From Bacteroidales bacterium UBA3810 (GTDB lineage: Bacteria > Bacteroidota > Bacteroidia > Bacteroidales > Paludibacteraceae): a DNA stretch of 64,000 nt. The position numbers and the translations under genes were made by a program. Location: the NCBI GenBank assembly GCA_002368645.1, contig DFEE01000032.1, positions 26,437 to 90,436 of the forward strand. The letters run 5' to 3'. This document shows, piece by piece, positions 6,758 through 15,387 of the stretch; position 1 is the stretch's first letter, and every line of letters starts with the position of its first letter. Under the pieces are notes generated by a model. It saw only the letters and a program-made list of their open reading frames with translations. It was not told where the DNA came from and made no database searches.

Positions 6758-9268
6758 TCACTCTCGCACCTCTTGTCCCTGCAAAGTATATACCTTCTCT
6801 CCTCTACGAATAAGTATCTGCCCGTTGCGGAAGAATTTGGAAGTGCTTCCTGCCGTGGTGCTCTCTATTGTCTCAATGGCTTCAGGGGCGTCCTCCTCAT
6901 AGGTACCTTGGGTGGTGAAGGTCTGCTCCGTGCCATAATAATATTGGTCACCTACCTTGCCATATACACGGTAGCGATAGACCGTACCGGCATCAAGGTC
7001 TGTGAGTGTCGCACGCAAGGCAATACCATCAGCTTGTACAAAGATATGATTTCCGAGTTCCGAAGACATGCGTGCAGGAGCATTTGCCTCCTCATTAACT
7101 CGGCTTTCGGTCCAATATTCAAATCCTTGTTCGTCAAAATCCTCTGAACCGGCAAGGGCATAACCGCTAATAGTGGCCTCGTCCTCACGCACTATGGTTG
7201 CTCCGTATGTATATAGAACCGGCTCAAATGCTACTGTTGCATCGCCGGTGAAGATATACTGCCAGTCGCCGTAGTACATATTTCCCGCAGCGGACTGATA
7301 GAACGCACGGTATTTATAGTATGTGTCGTCGCGAAGATTCTTCAACCGTCCTGCCATTTGTCCTGAAGCCACAGGGCAAAAGACTTTAGTCCCCGCCATA
7401 TCATCCGGAGCATCATTGCGCTTGTACTCAAATCCGCAATTCACTTCCGCATCCGACATATTCGTCTCTGCCAACAAAATAGCCGTTGTGCTCGACACCG
7501 GCTTGGACGCTTTGGTCGTCAGTTCAAGAGCGGTGGTAGTGAAAGAGACATTGATTGTCTCTGTCTCACCGGTATTGGCTGTCAGTACTACTGGAACATC
7601 ATTATATTCGCTATTGGGCTCCAAACCGATATACTCCAATACATTCCCCGCTTGCTGCTCTCCACCTTCAATACCGATAGAAGCGATAGTAAGATTATCT
7701 AACTCCCAAAAATTATGTTGTAACTCCATGGAAAAAGATGTCGTGCCCACAGATTGAACAGAACTATACGCATCCATTTCTATGTAATTCAGCCCTGTCC
7801 AGTATTGAGCATTCTGATACGTATTGGCAGACCCAACCGGCACATATACGGTTATTCCTTCAGGAAAGGCATATCCGCTCGTACCATCATCACGACTTGG
7901 AGGTGTAGTTGGATATGCGTAAATTCGTTCTAAATGAGTGCACCCCTGGAAAACCGAATTACCCATAACACGCACGGTACTTGGAAGTGTAATCGAAGTC
8001 ATGTGAGAGCATCTATAGAATGCTTTTTCATAAATATGCGTTACTCCTTGAGGAATTGTTACTCGACCGCTAACCGCGGCAGAACAGGCTTCTATAGTTT
8101 TTTTTGCACTGCTGCCATATACTAAATAACCCTCCACATATCCATTTAGATACCTCGCTCCCCAAGGTGAACCATTTGCTGTGCCGGTATAATTTATATT
8201 AGGAATATCTTCAAATGCGTAATCACCAATCGTTGTTACATCGTGAGGAATTGTGACGGACACTACTCTGTAACATTTTCTGAACGCTTTTGATTTTATG
8301 GTATTTACATTGTCATCAACACTTATTTCGCCTTCTGCGACTGACAAACAAGCCCGCAATTCTGTTTTGGATTCGTCGTTATAGACAAAGTTTCCCTCTA
8401 CGTAGCCATTGACACTTTTGGCATTCCAAGGTGCGCCCGAAGCTGAACCGGAATAATTAATATTAGGAACATCTTGAAAATCGTGCAATTCTGTTACGCT
8501 ATTCGGAATATCTATAGTCAAGGAGGTGCAACCTGGGAAAACTTCGTAAAGCGATGTTATATTGGCAGGTAATGTAACATCCTTTAAATTAATGCAATTT
8601 TGAAAAGCACCATTTAAGATTTTTGTATCTGCGCTTTGAAAAGAAACAGATTCTAAATTCTCACATCCTGCAAAGGTGAAAAAACCTAATTTCTCTACTT
8701 GAGCAGGGATTACTAAATTTCTAACCAACTCTCCGTTCAAATATAAATTATGTGCATACATCAAAGGATTTGTTCCATCCCCATAATCATAGAAATCACT
8801 TTCGCACCATGCTACTAAATCATAGATATACACAGCCTCCAACCGATTACAATATGCGAATGCATCAACACCAATACTTATTTTACCGTGGAAAGTTACT
8901 GTTTTTAATTTGGGACAATTTCGAAACGCTGCTCGTCCAATTTCCTTAAGACAATTCGGAAATGTCGCAGAAGAGAGGTCTTGACATCTATCAAATGCGT
9001 ATGATTCAACACTTGTCACATTGTATGTGACGCCATCGTGTTGAACTGTTTCTGGGATATTTACCGCTGTAATATCCCATCCTTCGTTATAATAATATAC
9101 AGAATTTGTGTAAGTTACACTTTTGTATGTAACGGATGCTTGATTTGTTTCTGTGTCTAAATTGTAGTATAAATCACCAATTTGAACACGCTCAATGATT
9201 TCTGCAAACACCATCCCCACACTCGCCACTACCGCAAACAATAAAGTAAATAGTTTTTTTCTCATCAT
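6758..9268 (-). CDS. BspA-like leucine-rich repeat surface protein with T9SS-type tail
   Basis: An 836-residue exported protein. It starts with a signal peptide (MMRKKLFTLLFAVVASVGMVFA). Residues about 60-490 are BspA/TpLRR-type repeats of the form I..YAF..C..L..V..P. A larger module is duplicated: INYSGSASGAPWNA...NGYVEGNFVY recurs as INYTGTANGSPWGA...NGYVEGYLVY. From about 500 on there are fibronectin-like beta domains (TTALELTTKASKPVSSTTA and ATLTDLDAGTVYRYRVYG). The last ~30 residues (FFRNGQILIRRGEKVYTLQGQEV) resemble the C-terminal sorting tail of type IX secreted proteins. In other bacteria BspA proteins bind host matrix or other bacteria. The gene is monocistronic; I found no consensus promoter for it. 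Confidence 0.9.
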   Translation of the reverse strand: MMRKKLFTLLFAVVASVGMVFAEIIERVQIGDLYYNLDTETNQASVTYKSVTYTNSVYYYNEGWDITAVNIPETVQHDGVTYNVTSVESYAFDRCQDLSSATFPNCLKEIGRAAFRNCPKLKTVTFHGKISIGVDAFAYCNRLEAVYIYDLVAWCESDFYDYGDGTNPLMYAHNLYLNGELVRNLVIPAQVEKLGFFTFAGCENLESVSFQSADTKILNGAFQNCINLKDVTLPANITSLYEVFPGCTSLTIDIPNSVTELHDFQDVPNINYSGSASGAPWNAKSVNGYVEGNFVYNDESKTELRACLSVAEGEISVDDNVNTIKSKAFRKCYRVVSVTIPHDVTTIGDYAFEDIPNINYTGTANGSPWGARYLNGYVEGYLVYGSSAKKTIEACSAAVSGRVTIPQGVTHIYEKAFYRCSHMTSITLPSTVRVMGNSVFQGCTHLERIYAYPTTPPSRDDGTSGYAFPEGITVYVPVGSANTYQNAQYWTGLNYIEMDAYSSVQSVGTTSFSMELQHNFWELDNLTIASIGIEGGEQQAGNVLEYIGLEPNSEYNDVPVVLTANTGETETINVSFTTTALELTTKASKPVSSTTAILLAETNMSDAEVNCGFEYKRNDAPDDMAGTKVFCPVASGQMAGRLKNLRDDTYYKYRAFYQSAAGNMYYGDWQYIFTGDATVAFEPVLYTYGATIVREDEATISGYALAGSEDFDEQGFEYWTESRVNEEANAPARMSSELGNHIFVQADGIALRATLTDLDAGTVYRYRVYGKVGDQYYYGTEQTFTTQGTYEEDAPEAIETIESTTAGSTSKFFRNGQILIRRGEKVYTLQGQEVRE

Positions 9269-9329
9269 TAGTTCCCTAAATACGTGTCGGGCGCAACTTT
9301 TAATAGGTTAATAATTTATGTTTATTTTG

Positions 9330-9360
9330 TTGGCTTATTTCTTAATTAAGAGTACCTTTG
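9330..9360 (+). promoter_or_regulatory. Orphan consensus promoter facing the YhcG pseudogene
   Basis: TTG (9330-9332), 20 bases, TACCTTTG (9353-9360). It obeys the same exact spacing as the other promoters but faces rightwards, where no intact plus-strand gene lies. It could drive an antisense RNA or be the remnant of a lost gene. The rest of 9269-9400 holds nothing else I can name. Confidence 0.4.
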
Positions 9361-9400
9361 CCTGCTATCTATAGCTGGTACTAAAACAAAAGCGCGAACA

Positions 9401-9810
9401 TTATCCACGCTCATTCTCCTTAACTAGGTTCTGGTAATTTCCTTCATCCAACATCATTAGTTCTACATGTTAATAATCTGTTCCGTCAACAGATATACGT
9501 TTTTGCCGTTCCATAAAAGCGAAACCTTGTCCCAACTCAAGGATAGAACGCTCCATCTGCTGAAGAATAGCATTCTCTAAATCTTTTTCTGAATAGTTTC
9601 AGTGTAATCCTAAATAATCCACTATATAAGAGCTACGTAATACCATTTCGGGGGGCAACTCTCCCGGCTCTAACTCTTTCATAGTAGCTATTTGGGTTTC
9701 CTCTGGTTCCGCAGCAATAAGCGAGCGCTCATATAACACGGCATCTTCGTACTTGCTTAACTGGCGCAAACTCCAGCGTTGCTTCTTTGTGCGCTAACAA
9801 TATCAATCCA
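9401..9810 (-). pseudogene. Decayed YhcG/DUF1016-type PDDEXK nuclease gene
   Basis: The minus strand translates in one frame to pieces that line up with YhcG/DUF1016 nucleases: QRWSLRQLSKYEDAVLYERS, then LPPEMVLRSSYIVDYLGLH, then NYSEKDLENAILQQME, then LELGQGFAFMERQKRISVDG. The equivalents in intact proteins are ERWSVR..LYERTALS, LTPDLVFRDPY.LDFLGL, YSEKDLE.AIL.E and LELG.GFAFVARQKRI. Two in-frame stops interrupt it (TGA at 9601-9599, TAA at 9472-9470), and both ends are missing. DUF1016 genes are often associated with restriction or other mobile accessory loci, so this is probably a scar of a lost accessory region. The flanking 9811-9934 shows no further gene. Confidence 0.8.
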
Positions 9811-9934
9811 CTTCAGTTTCATATTTGTTTAGGGAATTAATAAGGTTTGTTAATTATGGGTTATTCTTTGATAATCTGTGCTCTATGCTACATTCGTTTG
9901 CTCCTGTCCCGCACCGCTGCAGACGCTGTGTTCA

Positions 9935-11491
9935 TTATCCGACCCAATCGGGTCTATCAATAGAGCGATAAGAGAGAGCCTCCATGAGATGCGGAATCGC
10001 TATGTCCTTTGCTCCTGCAACATCCGCTATTGTGCGGGCTACCTTCAAAATGCGGTCATAAGCACGTGCGGATAAGCCTAACTTCGTCATGGATGCTTCT
10101 AACAACTTGTCGCATTGTGCATCTAATACACAATACTGCCGTACCTGTTTAGGCGACATCTGGGCATTGCAATAAATCCCGGTTCCGGCGAAACGTGTTT
10201 GCTGCACTTTGCGGGCTTTTACAACGCGCTCGCGAATAGTAGCTGAAGACTCGCCCGGCTGGATAGATTTGAGTTTCTCATACGGCACCGAGGCAATCTC
10301 GCACTGGATATCTATACGATCCAATAGCGGTCCGCTGATTTTGGTGAGATACCGATGAACTTGTGCCGGCGTGCAGGTACAAGGGTGCGCGGGGTTATTT
10401 TCACCATAGTGCCCGCAGGGACATGGGTTCATTGCGGCGACAAGCATAAAAGATGCAGGATACTCAACAGAGAGTTTGGCACGGGAGATAGTAATCTTCC
10501 GGTCCTCAAGCGGCTGCCTCAGTACCTCTAATGCGCTACGCTTGTATTCGGGTAACTCGTCTAAAAACAGTACTCCGTTATGGGCAAGAGAAATCTCTCC
10601 GGGATGCGGATTTTGTCCCGCTCCCGCTAACGCTACATCGGTTATCGTGTGGTGCGGACTGCGGAATGGACGCCTCACTATCAGCGTCTCGGACTCGCGG
10701 TCTCCCTTTTTAGTTAGTAAACCGGCAACAGAATGTATCTTTGTCGTCTCTAATGCTTCTTCCAAGGTCAAGGGTGGTAATATGGAGGGCAATCGCTTTG
10801 CCATCATCGATTTACCGGCTCCCGGAGGACCTACCATCAACATATTATGACCGCCTGCTGCGGCTATTTCCATCGCTCTACGCACATTCTCTTGACCGCG
10901 AACATCCGCAAAATCCAAATCCGTCTGTAAGGCCTCTGTCTGGAATAATGCTTCTGTATCAACGACGGTTGGCTTTAAAGTCCCCGTATCACGAAGGAAA
11001 TCAATAACTTGTTGCAATGAACTGACGCCATAAACCGATAAACCATCTACGATAGCCGCTTCGCGGACATTCTCTTCCGGCACAATGAGCCCCGCAAAAC
11101 CTTCTTTGCGCGCACATAGAGCAATAGGCAATACACCCTTAATGGGACGTACCGAACCATCTAAACTCAACTCCCCCATGATGATATAGTCTTGCAAATG
11201 AGCGGTTGGCACAATCTCAGCACCTGCCAACTCTCCAATCGCGATGGGCAGGTCGTAAGCGGAACCTTCTTTCTTAATATCTGCTGGAGCTAAATTGATG
11301 GTAAGGGCACGATGAGGATAGGCTTTGCAGGTCAACTCAATTGCGGCCTTGATACGCTCATAGCTCTCTTTGATAGCTGTATCTGGAAGACCAACTAACG
11401 TAAAGTCAAAACCTGGGACTGCATATACCTCTATGGTCACTTTGACGGCATCTATTCCAATAGGAGCGGCGCCATATACTTTTGTCAACAT
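9935..11491 (-). CDS. comM: YifB/ComM family Mg-chelatase-like AAA+ ATPase
   Basis: AAA+ hexameric helicase; in transformable bacteria ComM promotes branch migration during natural transformation, while elsewhere the role is open. The 518-residue protein has the N-terminal ChlI-like domain with an S5/Lon-like fold (1-180, MLTKVYGAAPIGIDAVKVTIEV). The ATPase core carries Walker A GPPGAGKS (about 221-228), Walker B VLFLDELPE, and the cysteine cluster NPCPCGHYGENNPAHPCTC. The Mg-chelatase C-terminal helical domain completes it. Full length, preceded by a consensus promoter 27 bp away, and apparently monocistronic. The DUF1016 scar lies directly downstream. Confidence 0.93.
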   Translation of the reverse strand: MLTKVYGAAPIGIDAVKVTIEVYAVPGFDFTLVGLPDTAIKESYERIKAAIELTCKAYPHRALTINLAPADIKKEGSAYDLPIAIGELAGAEIVPTAHLQDYIIMGELSLDGSVRPIKGVLPIALCARKEGFAGLIVPEENVREAAIVDGLSVYGVSSLQQVIDFLRDTGTLKPTVVDTEALFQTEALQTDLDFADVRGQENVRRAMEIAAAGGHNMLMVGPPGAGKSMMAKRLPSILPPLTLEEALETTKIHSVAGLLTKKGDRESETLIVRRPFRSPHHTITDVALAGAGQNPHPGEISLAHNGVLFLDELPEYKRSALEVLRQPLEDRKITISRAKLSVEYPASFMLVAAMNPCPCGHYGENNPAHPCTCTPAQVHRYLTKISGPLLDRIDIQCEIASVPYEKLKSIQPGESSATIRERVVKARKVQQTRFAGTGIYCNAQMSPKQVRQYCVLDAQCDKLLEASMTKLGLSARAYDRILKVARTIADVAGAKDIAIPHLMEALSYRSIDRPDWVG

Positions 11492-11517
11492 AATGGGACT
11501 GTATTAGATTTTGGGCG

Positions 11518-11549
11518 CAAAGATAATATATTTATCGGATATGAGCAAA
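11518..11549 (-). promoter_or_regulatory. Promoter of comM/yifB
   Basis: On the minus strand TTTG, 20 bases, TATCTTTG. The leader to the ATG at 11491 is about 20 nt. Confidence 0.82.
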
Positions 11550-11565
11550 TAGAAATGCGATTTTT

Positions 11566-12402
11566 TTATAATTTTGCCGTTAATGCCTCATAATACCGCG
11601 GTGATACTGGAATGGCTTTCTGTTGAGGTGCATCTAATTCCGCACTTATTGCACCTTCTTTGTCCTTGCGTAATGCCTTGACATGAGTCGGGTTTATATA
11701 GTAAGAGCGCTGACAGCGGACAAAACCGTGTTTGACCATCAGTGGCTCTAATCCCGCCATTGAGGAACGTAATGAATACTCCTTGATTACAGAACCGTCA
11801 AGATATTTTATCAGCACATAGTTCTCTTGTGCCTCTATGTACAGTACTGCTGAGGAGGCAATCATGAACTTCACTTGCTTCTGCGAATCTAAAAAACGCA
11901 TTAGCGAATCATCCTCTACCGGCGTCAACTCTTTCTGTTCCGCATAAACAAGACCTAAGCCGATGGCTAAATAGGAATACAAGTTGACGGCGCCTAACAT
12001 AACTAAAGTCTTACCCACAACCACATAAAACGGATAATCTGCTATATCGTGGTACATCAGGGTAATGTACATTGCCACAAATAGAGCCATTGTAATCAAC
12101 TCCACTAATTGCCATAACACCCAAAAGCGAAAATGCGTTGCTGAACTATGAACGATTAACAGGTAAATACCCCGAGACACAATCATCACACCTAATATAA
12201 TCAAGGTGATAATAGTCACATTAAACCCGTATGGATAATTATGTATCGTCAGGAATGAAACTAACCTTTCCGGCCTGTATAGTATCGTAAATCCCAAGAA
12301 GAAAAGAGGCACAATCACCACATACAACACTTGCGATGCGATATTCGTAAAGGCTGAATTTAATCCCAATTTATGCTGGGACGAAAAATAATTGCTTGCC
12401 AT
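11566..12402 (-). CDS. Membrane-anchored LytTR-family transcription regulator
   Basis: A 278-residue protein with about four membrane helices in residues 20-160 and a cytoplasmic LytTR DNA-binding domain at about 180-278. LytTR marks include LYIEAQENYVLIKYLDGSVIKEYSLRSSM, the GFVRCQRSYYIN motif, and KALRKDKEGAISAELD. LytTR domains bind short direct repeats upstream of targets. No histidine kinase partner or receiver domain is present, so signal input is probably through the membrane part. It is divergent to an SGNH hydrolase gene. The 130-bp spacer contains inverted TTTTGTCAC/GTCACATGACAAAA elements that could be its own operator (inference). Confidence 0.87.
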   Translation of the reverse strand: MASNYFSSQHKLGLNSAFTNIASQVLYVVIVPLFFLGFTILYRPERLVSFLTIHNYPYGFNVTIITLIILGVMIVSRGIYLLIVHSSATHFRFWVLWQLVELITMALFVAMYITLMYHDIADYPFYVVVGKTLVMLGAVNLYSYLAIGLGLVYAEQKELTPVEDDSLMRFLDSQKQVKFMIASSAVLYIEAQENYVLIKYLDGSVIKEYSLRSSMAGLEPLMVKHGFVRCQRSYYINPTHVKALRKDKEGAISAELDAPQQKAIPVSPRYYEALTAKL

Positions 12403-12475
12403 TTTGTCACTATATTTTGATTTTAATCCCTATATTCCTATTTTCATCAAAAATTATGCCACTATGTCACAGAAA

Positions 12476-12507
12476 TTTGGTCACATGACAAAAAAGCTGT
12501 AATTTTG
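12476..12507 (+). promoter_or_regulatory. Promoter of the SGNH hydrolase gene
   Basis: TTTG (12476-12479), 20 bases, TAATTTTG (12500-12507). The -33 box lies next to the GTCACATGAC inverted repeat, a candidate regulator site. Confidence 0.8.
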
Positions 12508-12566
12508 CACCGTCTTACGACAAACATATTTTGATTATTAACTTTATGAATGTGGTTATTCACTTA

Positions 12567-13232
12567 ATGAACAAGACTATGTTAACAGTATTTGGAGATT
12601 CAATTATGAAAAAAGGCATCGTTGAGCGATGCGGAGAAAATTTAGGCATACGTACAACTAATTATGCGCGCATAGACGGAACCGCTGAAAAATGCGAAGA
12701 GTGGGTTGCCCGTTACGAACAACGATTAGGCCCGGACCATATTGTATTGATTGAGTTCGGCGGTAACGACAGTAACTATGATTGGACGGCAATAGCAGCC
12801 GATCCGGAAGGAGAACATTATCCCCGAACCCGCATAGAGGACTTTAAAAACATTTATACGCGCATTATACAACAAGTGCGGAGCACAGGTGCTACACCGG
12901 TTGTACTGAGCCTGCCGCCTATTGATGCTGAACGTTACTTTAGGTATTTCAGCCATTTCTGGACTGATGACGAGAGGGAGAACGTGATGCATTGGCTGGG
13001 CGGCAGTACCAGTCATATTGTCGCGGGGCATGAGGAATATAATCGGGTAATCTACCGCCTTTCTGCCGAACAGGGAGTGCAATTGATTGACATCACTACC
13101 GAGCTTGCAACAGATAGAGAATATGTCAACTTCCTCTGCGAAGACGGTATTCACCCCAACGAGCGAGGGCAAGAGAAGATTGCTCAAATCATCTCACGCA
13201 ACCTCAGTCGAGACGTAAAAGGTGTTGCATAA
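12567..13232 (+). CDS. SGNH/GDSL-type esterase or lipase
   Basis: A cytoplasmic-looking SGNH hydrolase (221 residues from ATG 12567). Block I is VFGDSIMKKG with the catalytic serine, block III is EFGGNDSNYDW, and block V is DGIHPNERGQEKIA with the catalytic Asp/His pair. The family de-esterifies lipids, sugars or acylated compounds; the substrate cannot be predicted. In-frame starts exist at 12531 (TTG), 12546, 12567 and 12579. Those at 12567 or 12579 leave the fold intact without a spurious leader, so I picked the former. No signal peptide. The divergent LytTR gene may regulate it. Confidence 0.85.
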   Translation: MNKTMLTVFGDSIMKKGIVERCGENLGIRTTNYARIDGTAEKCEEWVARYEQRLGPDHIVLIEFGGNDSNYDWTAIAADPEGEHYPRTRIEDFKNIYTRIIQQVRSTGATPVVLSLPPIDAERYFRYFSHFWTDDERENVMHWLGGSTSHIVAGHEEYNRVIYRLSAEQGVQLIDITTELATDREYVNFLCEDGIHPNERGQEKIAQIISRNLSRDVKGVA

Positions 13233-13270
13233 TACCTGTTTTTACGTAAAAAATGAAAAAAATACAACAT

Positions 13271-13305
13271 TTTCTTGCATATGTCAGGAAAATGTTGTAC
13301 TTTTG
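13271..13305 (+). promoter_or_regulatory. Promoter of rpsP
   Basis: TTG (13275-13277), 20 bases, TACTTTTG (13298-13305). The transcript would start about 13311, at the foot of the leader hairpins. Confidence 0.85.
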
Positions 13306-13308
13306 TCG

Positions 13309-13379
13309 GCTCTTTCGTGAAAAGAGCATACCATTAATTAATATTAACCCGGAGCATCGATTCGAGTAATCACAGCTCC
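13309..13379 (+). promoter_or_regulatory. Two-hairpin rpsP mRNA leader
   Basis: Hairpin 1: GCTCTTT (13309-13315) with AAAGAGC (13321-13327). Hairpin 2: GGAGC (13351-13355) with GCTCC (13375-13379), containing a nested GATT/AATC (13359-13362/13368-13371). The second ends 17 nt before the S16 start. It may bind S16 or adjust translation; function is inferred. Confidence 0.45.
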
Positions 13380-13396
13380 ATAAAACAACAAAACAA

Positions 13397-13960
13397 ATGG
13401 CAACAAAAATTCGTTTGGCTCGTCATGGCCACAAAGACTATGCTTACTACCACATTGTAGTAGCTGACAGCCGTTCACCACGTGACGGTAAGTACATTGA
13501 ACGTATCGGTTCGTACAACCCGAACTTGAATCCTGCAGGTATCGACCTCAATTTTGAGCGCGCACTCTATTGGATTGAAGTTGGTGCACAACCTACTGAC
13601 ACTGTACGCCACATCTTGAGCACCGAAGGAGTACTGCTCATGAAGCACCTCAAAGGTGGTATCGCGAAAGGCGCTTTCGATGAAGCTGCCGCCCAGAAGA
13701 AATTCGACGCTTGGAAAGCTGAGAAAGATGCTAAGAACGGCAAAATTAGCAAAGACGAAGCCAACAAAAAGCTTGAAGCTGCTAAGAAGCTCCACGCGCA
13801 AGAGGTAGAGACCAATAAGGCGAAAGCCGAGGCACTTGCCGCTAAGCGTAAAGCTGAAGCTGAAGCTCTCGCTGCTGCTGCCGTTGAGGCTGCTAAGGAA
13901 GCTGCTGCCGCTGAGGCAGAGGCTAATGGTGAGGCTCCCGCTGCTGAAGCAGAAGCGTAA
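13397..13960 (+). CDS. rpsP: 30S ribosomal protein S16 with Ala/Glu-rich extension
   Basis: S16 stabilises the 5' and central domains of 16S rRNA. The first ~85 residues are the family core (MATKIRLARHGHKDYAYYHIVVADSRSPRDGKYIERIGSYNP, then GAQPTDTVRHIL). The remaining ~100 residues are not core. About residues 85-130 are charged and helical, and about 130-187 are an Ala/Glu/Lys repeat ending APAAEAEA. Extensions of this kind are known in Bacteroidetes S16, but this one doubles the protein. A monocistronic unit with consensus promoter, structured leader and strong terminator. An opposite-strand ORF across the tail is a by-product of its codon bias. Confidence 0.97.
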   Translation: MATKIRLARHGHKDYAYYHIVVADSRSPRDGKYIERIGSYNPNLNPAGIDLNFERALYWIEVGAQPTDTVRHILSTEGVLLMKHLKGGIAKGAFDEAAAQKKFDAWKAEKDAKNGKISKDEANKKLEAAKKLHAQEVETNKAKAEALAAKRKAEAEALAAAAVEAAKEAAAAEAEANGEAPAAEAEA

Positions 13961-14020
13961 ACTTGCAATGTGCCGATATACCGGATCTTCGTTATAACGG
14001 CATATTGGAAAATTACTGAG

Positions 14021-14045
14021 AAAGCGACCAAAAGTCGCTTTTTTT
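14021..14045 (+). terminator. Terminator of rpsP
   Basis: AAAGCGAC (14021-14028), loop CAAAA, GTCGCTTT (14034-14041), then more T. Confidence 0.9.
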
Positions 14046-14063
14046 ATGCAAAAAAAAGAATTA

Positions 14064-14095
14064 TTTGCATATATGCAAAATTTGTAGTATCTTTG
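14064..14095 (+). promoter_or_regulatory. Promoter of the polysaccharide cluster
   Basis: TTTG (14064-14067), 20 bases, TATCTTTG (14088-14095), 20 bp before the ATG of the flippase. All genes to 23591 are on this strand with overlaps or very short gaps, so this one promoter may serve the whole run. Confidence 0.85.
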
Positions 14096-14114
14096 CACGT
14101 TTATATTGCCTCAT

Positions 14115-15377
14115 ATGCAAATAGGACTAAATAAATATCTGCATGAGATTAAAGACACCTTGTGGCTTATTTTACTGCAGGGATTGAATTATCTGATACC
14201 GCTTTTCATATGGCCGTATCTAATGGTGACTTTAGGTGCGGATGGGTTCGGAAGAATAAGCTTCGGGTTAACCGTTGCGCAATTGTTGATGTTGTTGGTG
14301 GACTTCGGCTTTAATTGGACGGCTACAAAGATAATCAGTCAAAATAAGGATAACCAACAAATCATTGATTATACTTTTAGCACTACTATGGCGGCTAAAC
14401 TTTGTTTATTAGCATGTAGTGCAATCATTTTGGGCGGTCTTATGTGTATGCCTAAGTTCGCTATATACCGTTGGGTATTACTGATATTCTTCATTATGGT
14501 ATTAGGCAATACTTTTACCTATGTTTGGCTGTATCAGGGGTTCGGACACATTCGGGAAGTGTCTATTGTAACTGGAGTTATCAAAATCATGGTACTGCCC
14601 CTGACATTTATTTTTGTCCATGACATGGGAGATTTATGGAAAGCAGCCCTGATATTAAGTATTGTCCATCTCATTAGTGGCGTTGTCATGACCATATGGA
14701 CCAAGCACCGCCGTTGGGTACATTGGGTGGCGGTCGGCAGAAAAGATATCTTGGCGACTTGCAAAAATAGTTTTCCGATATTTCTTTCCAATGCCGTAGG
14801 AAGCGTCTATACCTTGTTATTCGTTTTCTTACTGACTTATTTCGCATCTCCTGTCGAAGTAGGGAAATATGCAGCAGTAGAAAAGATTATTCGTGCAGGG
14901 TGCTTCTGCTTGTTAACGCCGATTATACAGTCCTTTTATCCCAAAATAAGCCAAATGGCGATTGGTAGCAAACAAGAGGCTTGTCGATTAATTACCAAGA
15001 TTATAATGGTGATTATACCTATTCTGGGAGTTTTTGGAGGATTATTGTTCTTTGCTTCGGATTGGCTGATGCAATTATTGGGGAAGGATTATGAAGGAAC
15101 TCAAGTGATTTTTAGAATTTTAGCATTTGTGCCTATCTTTATTGCGATGGGTGGAGTGACCGGCCAATTAGGATTATTGGCTATCGGCAATGAACAGGAT
15201 AAAAAATATTTTAGTAGAGTATATGTGTTTTCAGCATTCTTTGCCCTTGCAGGTATATTGGCATTATCCCAAGGACTGAATGCAATACTCACAGCGTGGT
15301 TGTTATTTGCGGTGGAACTGATAACAATGTTAGTTATGTGCACATTATATTACAAGAGAATAGTAATCGCAGAATGA
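14115..15377 (+). CDS. Wzx-type polysaccharide flippase (MOP superfamily)
   Basis: Moves undecaprenyl-linked sugar repeat units across the inner membrane. The 420-residue protein has 12 or so hydrophobic segments and the Polysacc_synt family start: LWLILLQGLNYLIPLFIWPYLMVTLGADGFGRISFG, where the P-x-x-x-x-LG-x-x-x-FG pattern is typical. I start it at ATG 14115; a TTG at 14106 is just 3 codons earlier and sits close to the promoter. It is the first gene of the cluster, followed 10 bp later by the polymerase. This order and the glycosyltransferases behind it point to Wzx/Wzy-type O-antigen or capsule synthesis. Confidence 0.92.
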   Translation: MQIGLNKYLHEIKDTLWLILLQGLNYLIPLFIWPYLMVTLGADGFGRISFGLTVAQLLMLLVDFGFNWTATKIISQNKDNQQIIDYTFSTTMAAKLCLLACSAIILGGLMCMPKFAIYRWVLLIFFIMVLGNTFTYVWLYQGFGHIREVSIVTGVIKIMVLPLTFIFVHDMGDLWKAALILSIVHLISGVVMTIWTKHRRWVHWVAVGRKDILATCKNSFPIFLSNAVGSVYTLLFVFLLTYFASPVEVGKYAAVEKIIRAGCFCLLTPIIQSFYPKISQMAIGSKQEACRLITKIIMVIIPILGVFGGLLFFASDWLMQLLGKDYEGTQVIFRILAFVPIFIAMGGVTGQLGLLAIGNEQDKKYFSRVYVFSAFFALAGILALSQGLNAILTAWLLFAVELITMLVMCTLYYKRIVIAE

Positions 15378-15387
15378 TGATATATCC

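Noticed and set aside
12521..12528. Minus-strand TATGTTTG as promoter of the LytTR gene
   Set aside because: The -33 position carries no TTG, and the leader would cross the divergent promoter; the LytTR promoter stays unassigned.
13475..14098. Two long minus-strand frames opposite rpsP
   Set aside because: They arise from the biased Ala/Glu codons of the S16 extension; one runs through the terminator.
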